Source: Jiangella muralis (lineage in GTDB: Bacteria; Actinomycetota; Actinomycetes; Jiangellales; Jiangellaceae). From it: 64,000 nt of DNA. Location of the stretch: the NCBI RefSeq assembly GCF_001270745.1, contig NZ_LFXL01000036.1:37348-101347 (forward strand). Reading direction: 5' to 3'. Below are positions 34,672-46,466 of this stretch, one piece after another. Numbering within the stretch: the stretch's first letter is position 1; each line of letters begins with the position of its first letter. Under the pieces are notes generated by a model. It searched no databases and was not told where the DNA came from. It saw nothing but the letters and a program-made list of their open reading frames with translations. The position numbers were made by a program, and so were the translations under genes.

Positions 34672-37041
34672 ATGGTCAGCGACCAGACCCAGCCGCGTGC
34701 GGTGCTGCCGATCCCGGACCAGCAGCACGTCGGCGTCACCACGTACGACGCGAAGGACCCGGACACGTCGTACCCGCCGATCACGCCGCTGCGGCCGCCC
34801 GCGGGCGCGCCGAACGTGCTGATCATCCTCATCGACGACGCCGGATTCGGGTCGAGCAGCGCCTTCGGCGGGCCGTGCCGCACCCCGTCGTTCGAGAGCC
34901 TGGCGGGCGGCGGACTGCGCTACACCCGCTTCCACACGACGGCGTTGTGCTCGCCGACCCGGGCCGCGCTGCTCACCGGCCGCAACCACCACTCCGTCGG
35001 CATGGGCGGCATCACCGAGATCGCCACGTCGGCGCCGGGCTACAGCTCGCTGCGGCCCAAGGACAAGGCGACGGTGGCCGAGACGCTGCGGCTGAACGGC
35101 TACTCGACGGCGCATTTCGGCAAGTGCCACGAGGTGCCGGTGTGGGAGACCAGCCCGATGGGGCCGTTCGACCGGTGGCCGAGTCCGGGCAACGGGTTCG
35201 AGCACTTCTACGGCTTCATCGGCGGTGAGACGAACCAGTACGCCCCGGCGCTGTATCGCGACACCGTCCCGGTCGAGCCGGACCGGACGCCCGAGGAGGG
35301 CTACCACTTCACCGAGGACATGACCGACCGCGCCATCGAGTGGGTCCGGGAGCAGAAGGCGCTGATGCCGGACAAGCCGTTCTTCGTCTACTACGCGCCC
35401 GGCGCCACGCACGCGCCGCACCACGTGCCGGCCGAATGGTCCGACCGCTACCGGGGCCGGTTCGACCAGGGCTGGGACGCGCTGCGCGAGGAGACGGTCG
35501 AGCGGCAGCGCCGGCTCGGGGTCATTCCGCCCGACGCCGAGCTGACCGCGCGTCCCGCCGAGATCCCCGCATGGGACGACATCCCGGACGACCTCAAGCC
35601 GGTGCTGGCCCGGCAGATGGAGGTCTACGCGGGTTTCATGGAGCACACCGACCACCACACCGGCCGGCTGATCGAGGCACTGGCCGACCTGCAGGTGCTC
35701 GACGACACGCTGGTCTACTGCATCATCGGCGATAACGGCGCATCGGCCGAGGGCGACCTGCACGGCTCCTTCAACGAGCTGATGGACCTCAACGGCGCCG
35801 GCGCGATGCAGACCACGGAGTTCATGGCCGAGCGGATCGACCTGTTCGGCACCCCGGAGGCCTACAACCACTACGCCGTCGGCTGGGCGCACGCCATGGA
35901 CACGCCGTACCAGTGGACCAAGCAGGTCGCCTCGCACTGGGGCGGCACCCGCAACGGCGCCATCGTCCGCTGGCCGCGCGGCATCGTGGCCCCCGGCGAG
36001 ACGCGCGACCAGTTCCACCACGTCATCGACGTGGTGCCGACGGTGCTCGAGGCGGCCGGGCTGCCACACCCGTCGTTCGTGAACGGCATCCAGCAGGCGC
36101 CGATCGAGGGCGTGTCGATGGTCTACTCGTTCGCCGACGCGGCCGCGCCGGACCGGCACACGACCCAGTACTTCGAGATGTTCGTCAACCGCGGCATCTA
36201 CCACCAGGGCTGGACGGCGGTGACCCGGCACAGCACGCCGTGGGACCCGACCAGCAAGCTGCCGGCCTACGACGACGACGTCTGGGAGCTCTATGCGCCC
36301 GACGACTGGACCCAGGCCCACGATCTGGCGGCCGAGCAGCCGGAGACGCTGGCCCGGCTGCAGCGGCTGTTCCTCATCGAGGCGGCCAAGTACGGCGTGC
36401 TGCCCCTGGACGACCGGCGGGTGGAGCGGTTCAACGCCGACCTCGCCGGCCGGCCGCAGCTGATCCAGGGCTCGTCGCAGGTGCTGTTCGGCGGCATGGG
36501 CCGGCTGTCGGAGAACTCGCTGCTGATCCTGAAGAACAAGTCGCACGCCGTCACCGCCGACATCGTGGTGCCAGACGACGGCGCCAGCGGCACGATCGTC
36601 GCGCAGGGCGGTGCCTTCGGCGGCTGGAGCCTCTACCTCGTCGACGGGCGGCCGGCGTACTGCTACAACCTGTTCGGCATGCGGCGGTTCAAGGTGCGCG
36701 GCGACGATCCGGTGCCGCCGGGGGAGCACCAGGTGCGGGTGGAGTTCGCCTACGACGGCGGCGGGCTGGGCAAGGGCGGGACGGCGACGCTGTACGTCGA
36801 CGGCACGGAGGCCGGGTCGGGCCGCGTCGACGCGACCGTTCCCATGGTGTTCTCGGCCGACGAGACCGCCGACGTCGGCGGCGACAGCGGCACCCCGGTG
36901 ACCGACGACCTGCACGACGGGCAGATCGCCTTCACCGGCAAGGTCCGCCGGGTCCAGCTCGACATCGACGCCGCCGCCGAGGACGTCGACCACCTGATCA
37001 CGCCCGAGGAGCGGTTCAGGGTCGCGATGGCTCGGCAGTAG
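34672..37041 (+). CDS. type I arylsulfatase
   Basis: 789 residues. Metal ligands are in LIDDAGFG (Asp55/Asp56). The formylglycine motif is CSPTRAALLTGR with Cys93, so it needs a formylglycine-generating enzyme (not in the window). GRNHHSVG and FGKCHEVP follow. A C-terminal beta domain of about 170 residues completes it. There is no signal peptide, so it is probably cytosolic, hydrolysing sulfate esters of unknown nature. Its 3' end overlaps the convergent MerR gene by 26 bases. Confidence 0.95.
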   Translation: MVSDQTQPRAVLPIPDQQHVGVTTYDAKDPDTSYPPITPLRPPAGAPNVLIILIDDAGFGSSSAFGGPCRTPSFESLAGGGLRYTRFHTTALCSPTRAALLTGRNHHSVGMGGITEIATSAPGYSSLRPKDKATVAETLRLNGYSTAHFGKCHEVPVWETSPMGPFDRWPSPGNGFEHFYGFIGGETNQYAPALYRDTVPVEPDRTPEEGYHFTEDMTDRAIEWVREQKALMPDKPFFVYYAPGATHAPHHVPAEWSDRYRGRFDQGWDALREETVERQRRLGVIPPDAELTARPAEIPAWDDIPDDLKPVLARQMEVYAGFMEHTDHHTGRLIEALADLQVLDDTLVYCIIGDNGASAEGDLHGSFNELMDLNGAGAMQTTEFMAERIDLFGTPEAYNHYAVGWAHAMDTPYQWTKQVASHWGGTRNGAIVRWPRGIVAPGETRDQFHHVIDVVPTVLEAAGLPHPSFVNGIQQAPIEGVSMVYSFADAAAPDRHTTQYFEMFVNRGIYHQGWTAVTRHSTPWDPTSKLPAYDDDVWELYAPDDWTQAHDLAAEQPETLARLQRLFLIEAAKYGVLPLDDRRVERFNADLAGRPQLIQGSSQVLFGGMGRLSENSLLILKNKSHAVTADIVVPDDGASGTIVAQGGAFGGWSLYLVDGRPAYCYNLFGMRRFKVRGDDPVPPGEHQVRVEFAYDGGGLGKGGTATLYVDGTEAGSGRVDATVPMVFSADETADVGGDSGTPVTDDLHDGQIAFTGKVRRVQLDIDAAAEDVDHLITPEERFRVAMARQ

Positions 37042-37732
37042 CCGTCACGTAGGCGTGCAGCCGGCCGGCGCCGTCCAGCATGGCCAGCGCCCGCGCCGTC
37101 AGCTGGTCGCCGCGCTGGGCGAGGACGGCCCGCAGCGCCGCGGTGCTGCCGGTGCGGCGCAGCTCGTCCAGCACCTGGCGCACCTGCGGCAGCCCGTAGT
37201 GGCTCTGCCGCAGCAAGTTGACCAGCTGGGCGTCGCGGATGTCGTCGGCGGCGTAGCTGCGGTACGACGTGCCCGGCTCGCGTGCGGGGGTGAGCAGGCC
37301 GTACGCCTCCCACGTGCGCAGCGCCGACGGCCGCACGCCGAGCCGCCGGGCGACCTCGCCGACCCGCAGCCCCGGCCCGCCCCGTGGTCCGCCGGCCGGC
37401 GCGGCGGCGGCCAGCGTCTCGACGGCGCCGGCGGTCTCCCGCAGCTGCCGCCGCTGGTCGTGCAGCTCGGCGTGGGCGGCATCGACCAGCGCAAGCGCGC
37501 CGGGCACGTCGCCGTCGTGGACCGACCGCATGATCGCCCGCGCCGCGATGACGCCGTAGCCGGCCAGCAGCGCCCGGTAGGTGAGCAGCGCCTGGCGGTG
37601 CCGCTGGGAGAACTGCCGATAGCCCGACGCCGACCGGGGCGCCGGCGGCAGCAGGCCGTCCTCCTCGTAATTGCGGACCTGCTGGGCCGAGATGCCCACG
37701 GCCCGCCCGAGGTCCACCGGGCGCAGCGCCAT
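37016..37732 (-). CDS. MerR-type regulator with two MerR DNA-binding domains
   Basis: 238 residues. The first winged helix is at the N-terminus (VDLGRAVGISAQQVRNYEEDGLLPPAPRSASGYRQF), and a second complete one lies near residue 125 (LRVGEVARRLGVRPSALRTWEAYGLLTPAREPGTSYRSY). A helical dimerisation segment lies between them. One chain could thus bind like a MerR dimer, or a dimer could bind four half-sites. It is divergent from a UvrA paralogue, with GTTGAAG-type repeats between. GGGAGGG precedes the ATG. Confidence 0.88.
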   Translation of the reverse strand: MALRPVDLGRAVGISAQQVRNYEEDGLLPPAPRSASGYRQFSQRHRQALLTYRALLAGYGVIAARAIMRSVHDGDVPGALALVDAAHAELHDQRRQLRETAGAVETLAAAAPAGGPRGGPGLRVGEVARRLGVRPSALRTWEAYGLLTPAREPGTSYRSYAADDIRDAQLVNLLRQSHYGLPQVRQVLDELRRTGSTAALRAVLAQRGDQLTARALAMLDGAGRLHAYVTATAEPSRP

Positions 37733-37757
37733 CAGTTCCCTCCCGTTGCACGGCGGA

Positions 37758-37833
37758 GTTGAAGCTTATCGGGGCCGCTAGCGCTCTGGCCACGACCAAC
37801 CTTCAACAAGCGACTCAATGGGAGAATTGAAGG
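37758..37833. promoter_or_regulatory. GTTGAAG/CTTCAAC half-sites between merR and uvrA-like genes
   Basis: GTTGAAG at 37758-37764, CCTTCAAC at 37800-37807 and TTGAAGG at 37827-37833. The last touches the ATG of the UvrA paralogue. Each pair of neighbours is inverted. They are good candidates for the double-MerR regulator, covering both divergent promoters. Confidence 0.5.
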
Positions 37834-40350
<2,517 letters not shown>

Positions 40351-40453
40351 CGTTGTTGGGTGGGGCGCGCAGTGGTCCACGCTCGGGGAGGCGATCGGCG
40401 CGCTGGACGAGGCGATCCCGCTGCTGCGTCGCCAGTCGTGCCCAAGCTCTGAC

Positions 40454-41416
40454 TCATGGGGCGTGGCAGCCTGAACCACAGGCGCGCGGCCGTCCGGTCC
40501 AGCCACGGTCCTGGAGCACTCGCCCCTGCTCGGCGGCCACGCCGCACGGATCACCGAAGACGTCGGCGTGACCGTAGCGCAGGGTGGCGTGGCCGTCGGT
40601 GGTGGCGCGGTTGTCCCGATGACGGTCGCGGAAGCGGCCCTCGTCGGTGTGCCCCACCCGGCCGTCGAGCTCGACGCGAAGCGCGTACCGGTCGTAGTCG
40701 ACGTCCACCCAGATGACGCGGCCACCATTCACCCGCCGTTGCCGGTGGCCGCGCGGCAGACCATGGCCACGTTCGACGGCGTGGAGATGTCTGAGTTCCA
40801 GTGGCGACTGCGCTCCCTCGGCGACGTCGCTGAGCATGCTCTCGAGCATCGGCCGCCAGCGGATCTTCTTGCGCAGCGCGAGCGCGTCGGCGAGGCGCTC
40901 CGGGGTGGTCCGGCGGCGCTGGCAGGCCGACGTCACCCAGGTCTCGACGTCCTGCGGGCGGTGGGTGGCGTCGACCAGGTCGAGGACCGTCTCCTCGGTG
41001 CGGGTGCGCGGTGGCACCCGCGTCGGGTGACGGGTCCGGGCCAGGCGGTGCGCGTAGTGGACGCACACACCGTCGATCCGGCTGCGCACGTGCCGGTCGG
41101 CCGGCACGGTGACGTGCACCACCGGCCCTGGGTCGTCGCAGAGACCGTCCAGGTACGCGGCCGTCCGATGACTGGCCACCGCACCCCGGCCCGCACGCAG
41201 GATCGCCGCCCAGACCAGCGCTTCGAACGGCAGCGGGCCGGTGGAGGTGGCGTAGACCCGGGCATGCACGCGCTGCCAGCGGCCCGAGCGCACCCGCCAG
41301 CCGACGCGCCGCTGCGTCAACCCGGCCGCGACCGCCTGCTGAAGGCTGATCACACCGTGTTGCAGCGCCGCGATGGCGGTCACGTCGGAAGGCAGTCCCA
41401 CGCCGCCGAGCCTCAT
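40454..41416 (-). CDS. AbiEi-like protein with DUF559/Vsr-type nuclease-fold C-terminus
   Basis: 320 residues. The N-terminal helix-turn-helix resembles type IV antitoxins (IAALQHGVISLQQAVAAGLTQRRVGWRVRSGRWQRVHARVY), a middle domain carries RTRTEETVLDLVDATH, and a C-terminal Vsr/DUF559-like segment contains RVELDGRVGHTD and RDRHRDNRATTDGHATLRYG. Such proteins are numerous in actinobacterial genomes and usually lack an AbiEii toxin gene, as here. Function is unproven; a restriction- or defence-related role is guessed from the fold. Confidence 0.8.
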   Translation of the reverse strand: MRLGGVGLPSDVTAIAALQHGVISLQQAVAAGLTQRRVGWRVRSGRWQRVHARVYATSTGPLPFEALVWAAILRAGRGAVASHRTAAYLDGLCDDPGPVVHVTVPADRHVRSRIDGVCVHYAHRLARTRHPTRVPPRTRTEETVLDLVDATHRPQDVETWVTSACQRRRTTPERLADALALRKKIRWRPMLESMLSDVAEGAQSPLELRHLHAVERGHGLPRGHRQRRVNGGRVIWVDVDYDRYALRVELDGRVGHTDEGRFRDRHRDNRATTDGHATLRYGHADVFGDPCGVAAEQGRVLQDRGWTGRPRACGSGCHAP

Positions 41417-41476
41417 CCACGGCGACGCCGGACGCCAGGGCCAGAACGCGATCTGTGGACAACCCCGCCCGTATCC

Positions 41477-41532
41477 CCATGATCATCAACCGGTGGCGAC
41501 GTGGGGGTGTCGCCAGCGGTTGATGATCATGG
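41477..41532. repeat. 56-bp hairpin element, family B copy 1
   Basis: CCATGATCATCAACCG (41477-41492) pairs perfectly with CGGTTGATGATCATGG (41517-41532). Inside, GGCGAC pairs with GTCGCC around an 8-nt loop. It lies between the divergent AbiEi-like and metG genes. A second element of the same length and with the same outer CCATGATCATC arms is at 54115-54170. Confidence 0.85.
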
Positions 41533-41557
41533 ACGCGCGGGGACTACCATCGGGCGC

Positions 41558-43141
41558 ATGCCCAAGGCGTTCTACGTCACCACGCCGATTTACTACGTCA
41601 ACGACGCACCGCACATCGGCCACGCTTACACCACCGTCGCCACCGACTTCATCGCCCGCTGGCACCGTCAGCGCCAGGAGGACGTCTGGTTCCTCACCGG
41701 CACCGACGAGCACGGCGAGAAGGTGATGCGGACGGCCGAGGCCAACGGCACCGACCCGCAGACGTGGGCCGACCGGCTGGTCGAGGATGCCTGGAAACCG
41801 GTCCTGCAGACCATCGACGCGTCCAACGACGACTTCATCCGCACCACGGAGCCGCGGCACGTGGCCCGCGTGCAGGAGTTCATCCAGAAGCTGCACGACA
41901 ACGGCGAGATCTTCGAGGGCACCTACGAGGGCTACTACTGCGTCGCCTGCGAGGAGTACAAGCAGCCCGGCGACCTCGTCGAGGGCACCGGCGAGTACGC
42001 CGGCCAGCTGGTCTGCTCGATTCACGGCCGCCCTGTCGAGAAGCTGTCCGAGACGAACTACTTCTTCCGGATGTCCGCCTACACCGAGCGGTTGCTGGAG
42101 TTCTACGAGCAGAACCCCGGCTTCGTGCAGCCCGAGAGCGCCCGCAACGAGGTGCTCGGCTTCGTCCGGCAGGGCCTGCAGGACCTCTCCATCTCCCGGT
42201 CGACGTTCGACTGGGGCGTCACGGTGCCGTGGGACCCGTCGCACGTCATCTACGTGTGGTTCGACGCGCTGCTCAACTACGCCACGGCCGTGGGCTACGG
42301 CGCCGACCCGGAGAAGTACGAGCGCACCTGGCCGGCCGACATCCACTTCGTCGGCAAGGACATCCTGCGCTTCCACGCCGTCATCTGGCCGGCCATGCTG
42401 ATGGCGGCCGGCGAGCCGCTGCCGAAGAAGGTGTTCGCGCACGGCTGGCTGCTGGTCGGCGGCGAGAAGATGAGCAAGTCCAAGCTCACCGGCATCGCGC
42501 CCGCGCAGATCACCGACACCTTCGGCTCCGACGCGTTCCGCTACTACTTCCTGCGTGCCATCGCGTTCGGCAACGACGGCTCGTTCTCGTGGGAGGACAT
42601 CGCCGCGCGCTACCAGGCGGAGCTGGCCAACGGGCTGGGCAACCTCGCCTCCCGGGTCGCCGCGATGGTCGGCCGCTACTTCGACGGCGAGCTGCCCGCC
42701 CCCGGCCCGGCGACGGACGCCGAGGACGCACTGGCCGCGGTCGCCGCCAAGGCCGCCCAGGACGCCGACGCCGCTGTCGACCGCGTCGCTCCGCACGAGG
42801 CGCTGGCCGCCGTCTGGACGCTGGTCGACGCCGCCAACGGCTACATCACCGAGCAGCAGCCGTGGGCCGTCGCCAAGGACGACGCGCAGCGTGAGCGGCT
42901 GGCCACCATCCTGTACTCGTCCGCCGAGGCGCTGCGGGCGCTGGCCGTGCTGCTCAACCCGGTCATGCCGAAGGCGACGGCGAAGCTGTGGGAGTCGCTG
43001 GGGGCCGAGAAGGCGCTCGGCGCGCTGGCCGCCCAGCCGGTCGCCGACGCCGGCCGCTGGGGCCAGCTGGTCCCCGGCGCCGAGGTCACCAAGGGCGACG
43101 CGCTGTTCCCGCGGCTGGACCTCGCCGACCAGGACCAGTGA
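41558..43141 (+). CDS. metG: methionyl-tRNA synthetase
   Basis: 527 residues, class I synthetase: HIGH at 19-22 (PHIGHAY), KMSKS in GGEKMSKSKLTG, and the FDWGVTVPWD and YVWFDALLNY segments. The zinc-binding insert is reduced (CVACEEY, C-x(n)-C). It charges tRNA-Met. There is no C-terminal tRNA-binding domain, as in other actinobacteria. TACCAT ends seven bases before the ATG, suggesting a leaderless mRNA that also carries tatD. Confidence 0.97.
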   Translation: MPKAFYVTTPIYYVNDAPHIGHAYTTVATDFIARWHRQRQEDVWFLTGTDEHGEKVMRTAEANGTDPQTWADRLVEDAWKPVLQTIDASNDDFIRTTEPRHVARVQEFIQKLHDNGEIFEGTYEGYYCVACEEYKQPGDLVEGTGEYAGQLVCSIHGRPVEKLSETNYFFRMSAYTERLLEFYEQNPGFVQPESARNEVLGFVRQGLQDLSISRSTFDWGVTVPWDPSHVIYVWFDALLNYATAVGYGADPEKYERTWPADIHFVGKDILRFHAVIWPAMLMAAGEPLPKKVFAHGWLLVGGEKMSKSKLTGIAPAQITDTFGSDAFRYYFLRAIAFGNDGSFSWEDIAARYQAELANGLGNLASRVAAMVGRYFDGELPAPGPATDAEDALAAVAAKAAQDADAAVDRVAPHEALAAVWTLVDAANGYITEQQPWAVAKDDAQRERLATILYSSAEALRALAVLLNPVMPKATAKLWESLGAEKALGALAAQPVADAGRWGQLVPGAEVTKGDALFPRLDLADQDQ

Positions 43142-44043
43142 GCGCTCCCGCTGACGACGGGCCGCGCGAGCGGCGGTCGGCGACGGACGAGGCCGGGCGC
43201 AAGCGCGACCGGTCCCGGCCGCCGCTGCCCGAGCCGCTGCCGGCGCCGGTCACCGACACGCACTGCCACCTGGACATCGCCGACGGTGACGACGGCGACG
43301 CGTTCGGGGTCGCGCAGGCGCTGGACGCCGCCGCGAAGGTGAACGTGACGCGGGTCGTGCAGGTCGGCTGCGACCTGCCCGGCGCCGCCTGGGCCGTCGA
43401 CCTCGCTGAGCGGCACCCGTCGGTCGTCGCCACCGTCGCGCTGCACCCGAACGAGGCGCCGAAGCTGGCCGCCGCGGGCACGCTGGACGACGCGCTGGCC
43501 GAGATCGACCGGCTGGCCGGGTCCAGTCCGCGGGTGCGTGGCATCGGCGAAACCGGCCTCGATCACTTCCGCACCGGGCCGGAGGGCCGGGCCGTGCAGG
43601 AGTACTCGCTGCGGGCGCACGCCGAGATCGCCCGGCGCCGCGGGCTGGCGCTGACCATCCACGACCGCGACGCCCACGACGACGTCCTGCGGGTCCTCGA
43701 TGACGTCGAAACGCCCGATTGTGTCGTATTTCACTGTTTCTCGGGGAACGAGGCCTTCGCGCGCCGCGTCGCAGAGCGAGGCTGGTACCTGTCCTTCGCC
43801 GGCCCGGTCACGTTCAAGAACGCGGCCGAACTGCGCGCCGCTCTCGCCGTCACGCCGCCGGAGAACCTGCTCGTCGAGACCGACGCGCCGTTCCTGACGC
43901 CGCACCCGTACCGCGGCCGGCCGAACGCGTCGTACCTGGTCCCGCTGACCGTCCGGTTCATCGCCGAGACCCTCGGGCGGGACCTCGAGAGCGTGTGTCA
44001 CACCCTCCAGGCGAACACCGACCGCGCTTTCGGCCCATGGTGA
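43138..44043 (+). CDS. tatD: TatD-family metal-dependent DNase
   Basis: 301 residues: TDTHCHLD with the first metal-binding histidines, ALHPNEAP, IGETGLDHF, LTIHDRDAHDDVL, VFHCFSGN and LVETDAPFLTPHPYRGRPN. A metal-dependent 3'-5' exonuclease/endonuclease linked to DNA turnover and repair. A charged N-terminal extension of about 35 residues precedes the TIM barrel. The GTG overlaps the metG stop by four bases. Confidence 0.94.
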   Translation: MSAPADDGPRERRSATDEAGRKRDRSRPPLPEPLPAPVTDTHCHLDIADGDDGDAFGVAQALDAAAKVNVTRVVQVGCDLPGAAWAVDLAERHPSVVATVALHPNEAPKLAAAGTLDDALAEIDRLAGSSPRVRGIGETGLDHFRTGPEGRAVQEYSLRAHAEIARRRGLALTIHDRDAHDDVLRVLDDVETPDCVVFHCFSGNEAFARRVAERGWYLSFAGPVTFKNAAELRAALAVTPPENLLVETDAPFLTPHPYRGRPNASYLVPLTVRFIAETLGRDLESVCHTLQANTDRAFGPW

Positions 44044-44248
44044 CAAGAAGTCGTTTCCGCAGGTCACGCCGGGGTGGCCGCCGGCCGCCCCACGCGGGCG
44101 CGCGACGGCGTCCCGTGTGGACGTGTCACAGCGTCACAACTTCGCCCTCCGGGGCGATTTGTCCGATTCAACCGGCCGGATCAGTTGTCCGGCCGCTCGC
44201 CATGCGTTACCGTCCCGTGATTGTTAGCCGGGGTCGGGGAAACTTCGG

Positions 44249-45508
44249 GTGGCAGATGAACGGCCGGACAAACAGTCCGACGAGCGGTGCGCCGAATCTG
44301 CGCACGGAAGCTTGGCGGATCGGATGACCGGGCGTGCCGCGAGGTCCCGTGCCCGGACAGTACGACCGAGGAGCACAGTGCGCCTGTCCGCGAAGACGTT
44401 GGCGATCAACGCCACCGTCGTCACTGCTCTGGTAGGTGGCGGTGTCGCCTACATCACGCTCGACAACGCCGTCGCTCTCACCATCGACGGCCAGACCGAG
44501 ACCGTGCACACGTTCGGCAGCAGCGTCGAGGACGTCCTCGACGAGCGGGACATCGAACTGAGCGCTCGGGACGAGGTCATTCCCTCGCTGGACAGCGACA
44601 TCGACGACGGCACCGAGATCAGCGTCCGGTACGCCCGGCAGATCACCGTGACCGTCGACGGCGAGGAACAGCAGATCTGGACCACCGCGCTGTCCGTGGA
44701 CGAGGCGCTGGGCGACCTCGACATCCGGGCCGAAGGCGCCGACGTGTCGGTGGCCCGGTCGCAGGCCATCGGGCGCGGCGGGCTCGACTTCGAGGTCCGC
44801 ACCCCGAAGGAGATCACCGTCACCGCCGACGGTGCGACCAACCCGGTCACGACGACCGGCCTCACGGTCGCCGAGGCCCTGACGGAGGCCGGCATCACGC
44901 TCGGCGACCTCGACCTCGTCGAGCCCGTCGCCGAAACGGCGCTGTCCGAGGCTCTCGCCGTCACCGTCCGGCGGGTCACCGTCGAGACCGCGACGGTCAC
45001 CGAGGCGGTCCCGTTCGAGGTGACCGAGCAGGAGGACGACTCCCTCGAGAAGGGCAGCGAGTCGGTCGAGACCGAGGGCAAGGCGGGCACGCTCGAGCGC
45101 GTGGTGCAGAACACCTACATCGACGGCGAGCTGTCCACCACGGACGTCCTGTCCGAGGAGGTCGTCGCGGCCCCGGTCGACCAGGTCGTACTGGTCGGCA
45201 CCATGGAGCCCCCGGCCCCGCCGGCCGAGGACGACGGTGACGGCGGTGGCGGCGACGTCGACGGCGGTGTCTGGGACCGGCTGGCGGAGTGCGAGTCCGG
45301 CGGCAACTGGTCCATCAACACCGGCAACGGCTACTACGGCGGCCTGCAGTTCTCGGTCGGCACCTGGCGCGCGTTCGGCGGCTCCGGCTACCCGCACGAG
45401 AACAGCAAGGCCGAGCAGATCCGCATCGCCACGAAGGTCCGCGACAACCGCGGCGGGTACGGCGACTGGCCGGCCTGCGCCCGGTCGCTCGGCCTTCCGC
45501 TCGGCTGA
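44249..45508 (+). CDS. rpfB: resuscitation-promoting factor, RpfB-type
   Basis: 419 residues. A cytoplasmic basic tail and one membrane helix (LAINATVVTALVGGGVAYITL, about 50-70) are followed by three DUF348 repeats (about 73-240), a G5 domain (to about 320), an acidic Pro/Gly linker, and a C-terminal Rpf lysozyme-like domain with the catalytic glutamate in LAECESGGNW. It cleaves peptidoglycan and restarts growth of dormant cells. Position between tatD and ksgA matches Rv1009. The 205-base upstream region shows no clear riboswitch. Confidence 0.95.
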   Translation: MADERPDKQSDERCAESAHGSLADRMTGRAARSRARTVRPRSTVRLSAKTLAINATVVTALVGGGVAYITLDNAVALTIDGQTETVHTFGSSVEDVLDERDIELSARDEVIPSLDSDIDDGTEISVRYARQITVTVDGEEQQIWTTALSVDEALGDLDIRAEGADVSVARSQAIGRGGLDFEVRTPKEITVTADGATNPVTTTGLTVAEALTEAGITLGDLDLVEPVAETALSEALAVTVRRVTVETATVTEAVPFEVTEQEDDSLEKGSESVETEGKAGTLERVVQNTYIDGELSTTDVLSEEVVAAPVDQVVLVGTMEPPAPPAEDDGDGGGGDVDGGVWDRLAECESGGNWSINTGNGYYGGLQFSVGTWRAFGGSGYPHENSKAEQIRIATKVRDNRGGYGDWPACARSLGLPLG

Positions 45509-45542
45509 CGCCGGACTCACCGCCGGGCTATAGGCTCGGGCA

Positions 45543-46439
45543 GTGCAGAACGACGAGACGTCCGCCGGCTCCAGATTCCTGGGGCCGGCGGACGTTCGCC
45601 GTCTGGCGGCCGAGCTCGGGCTGCGGCCGACCAAGGCGCTGGGCCAGAACTTCGTCATCGACCCCAACACCGTGCGGCGCATCGTCCGGGTCGCCGGGGT
45701 CGGCGCCGACGACGTCGTCGTCGAGGTCGGGCCCGGGCTGGGCTCGCTGACGCTGGCGCTGCTGCCGGTCGTCGGCCGCGTGGTGGCGGTCGAGGTCGAC
45801 CCCGCGCTGGCGGCGCGGCTGCCGTCGACGGTGGCCGAGTACGCACCCGGCGTGGCACGGCGCCTCGAGGTGGTGCCGGCCGACGCGCTGCGCGTCACCG
45901 AGCTGCCCGGGCCGGCGCCGACGGCGCTGGTGGCCAACCTGCCGTACAACGTGTCGGTGCCGGTGCTGCTGCACCTGCTGGAGACGTTCCCGAGCCTCTC
46001 GCGGGTCCTGGTGATGGTGCAGAAGGAGGTCGCCGACCGGCTGGCCGCCCCGCCGGGGTCGCGCACGTACGGCGTCCCGTCGGTGAAGGCGGCGTGGTAC
46101 GGGACGGTGTCGTCGGCCGGCTCGGTGGGCCGCACCGTGTTCTGGCCGGCGCCGAACGTCGACTCCGGGCTGGTACTCCTGGAGCGGCGCCCGTCCGGCG
46201 CGGAGCGCGACCCGGCCGAGCGGGCCGCCGTCTTCGCCGTCGTCGACGCCGCGTTCGCCCAGCGGCGCAAGACGCTGCGGGCCGCGCTGAGCGGCTGGGC
46301 CGGCTCCGCCGTGGCCGCCGAGACGGTGCTCGCGGCGGCCGGTGTCGACCCCCGCGTACGCGGCGAACAGCTCACCGTCGACGACTTCGCCAAGATCGCC
46401 GCGGCGCGCTCTACAATCAACCCTTCTGGCACCTCATGA
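45543..46439 (+). CDS. ksgA: 16S rRNA (A1518/A1519-N6)-dimethyltransferase
   Basis: 298 residues: [18 protein letters not shown] site [16 protein letters not shown], and the catalytic NLPY in [13 protein letters not shown]. It dimethylates two adenines in helix 45 of 16S rRNA; loss gives kasugamycin resistance. TAGGCT ends six bases before the GTG start, a clear leaderless arrangement. It sits between rpfB and ispE as in mycobacteria. Confidence 0.96.
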   Translation: MQNDETSAGSRFLGPADVRRLAAELGLRPTKALGQNFVIDPNTVRRIVRVAGVGADDVVVEVGPGLGSLTLALLPVVGRVVAVEVDPALAARLPSTVAEYAPGVARRLEVVPADALRVTELPGPAPTALVANLPYNVSVPVLLHLLETFPSLSRVLVMVQKEVADRLAAPPGSRTYGVPSVKAAWYGTVSSAGSVGRTVFWPAPNVDSGLVLLERRPSGAERDPAERAAVFAVVDAAFAQRRKTLRAALSGWAGSAVAAETVLAAAGVDPRVRGEQLTVDDFAKIAAARSTINPSGTS

Positions 46440-46466
46440 CCCGGTATATCCGGTAGGGTCTCGCTG

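Noticed and set aside
44114..44130. TGTGG-ACGTG-TCACA as a CRP site upstream of rpfB
   Set aside because: The spacer is five rather than six bases and one half-site deviates; only the site at 55135 matches the consensus.
44044..44248. A ydaO (c-di-AMP) riboswitch upstream of rpfB
   Set aside because: Such switches are common before actinobacterial cell-wall hydrolases, but the conserved core motifs are not present here.
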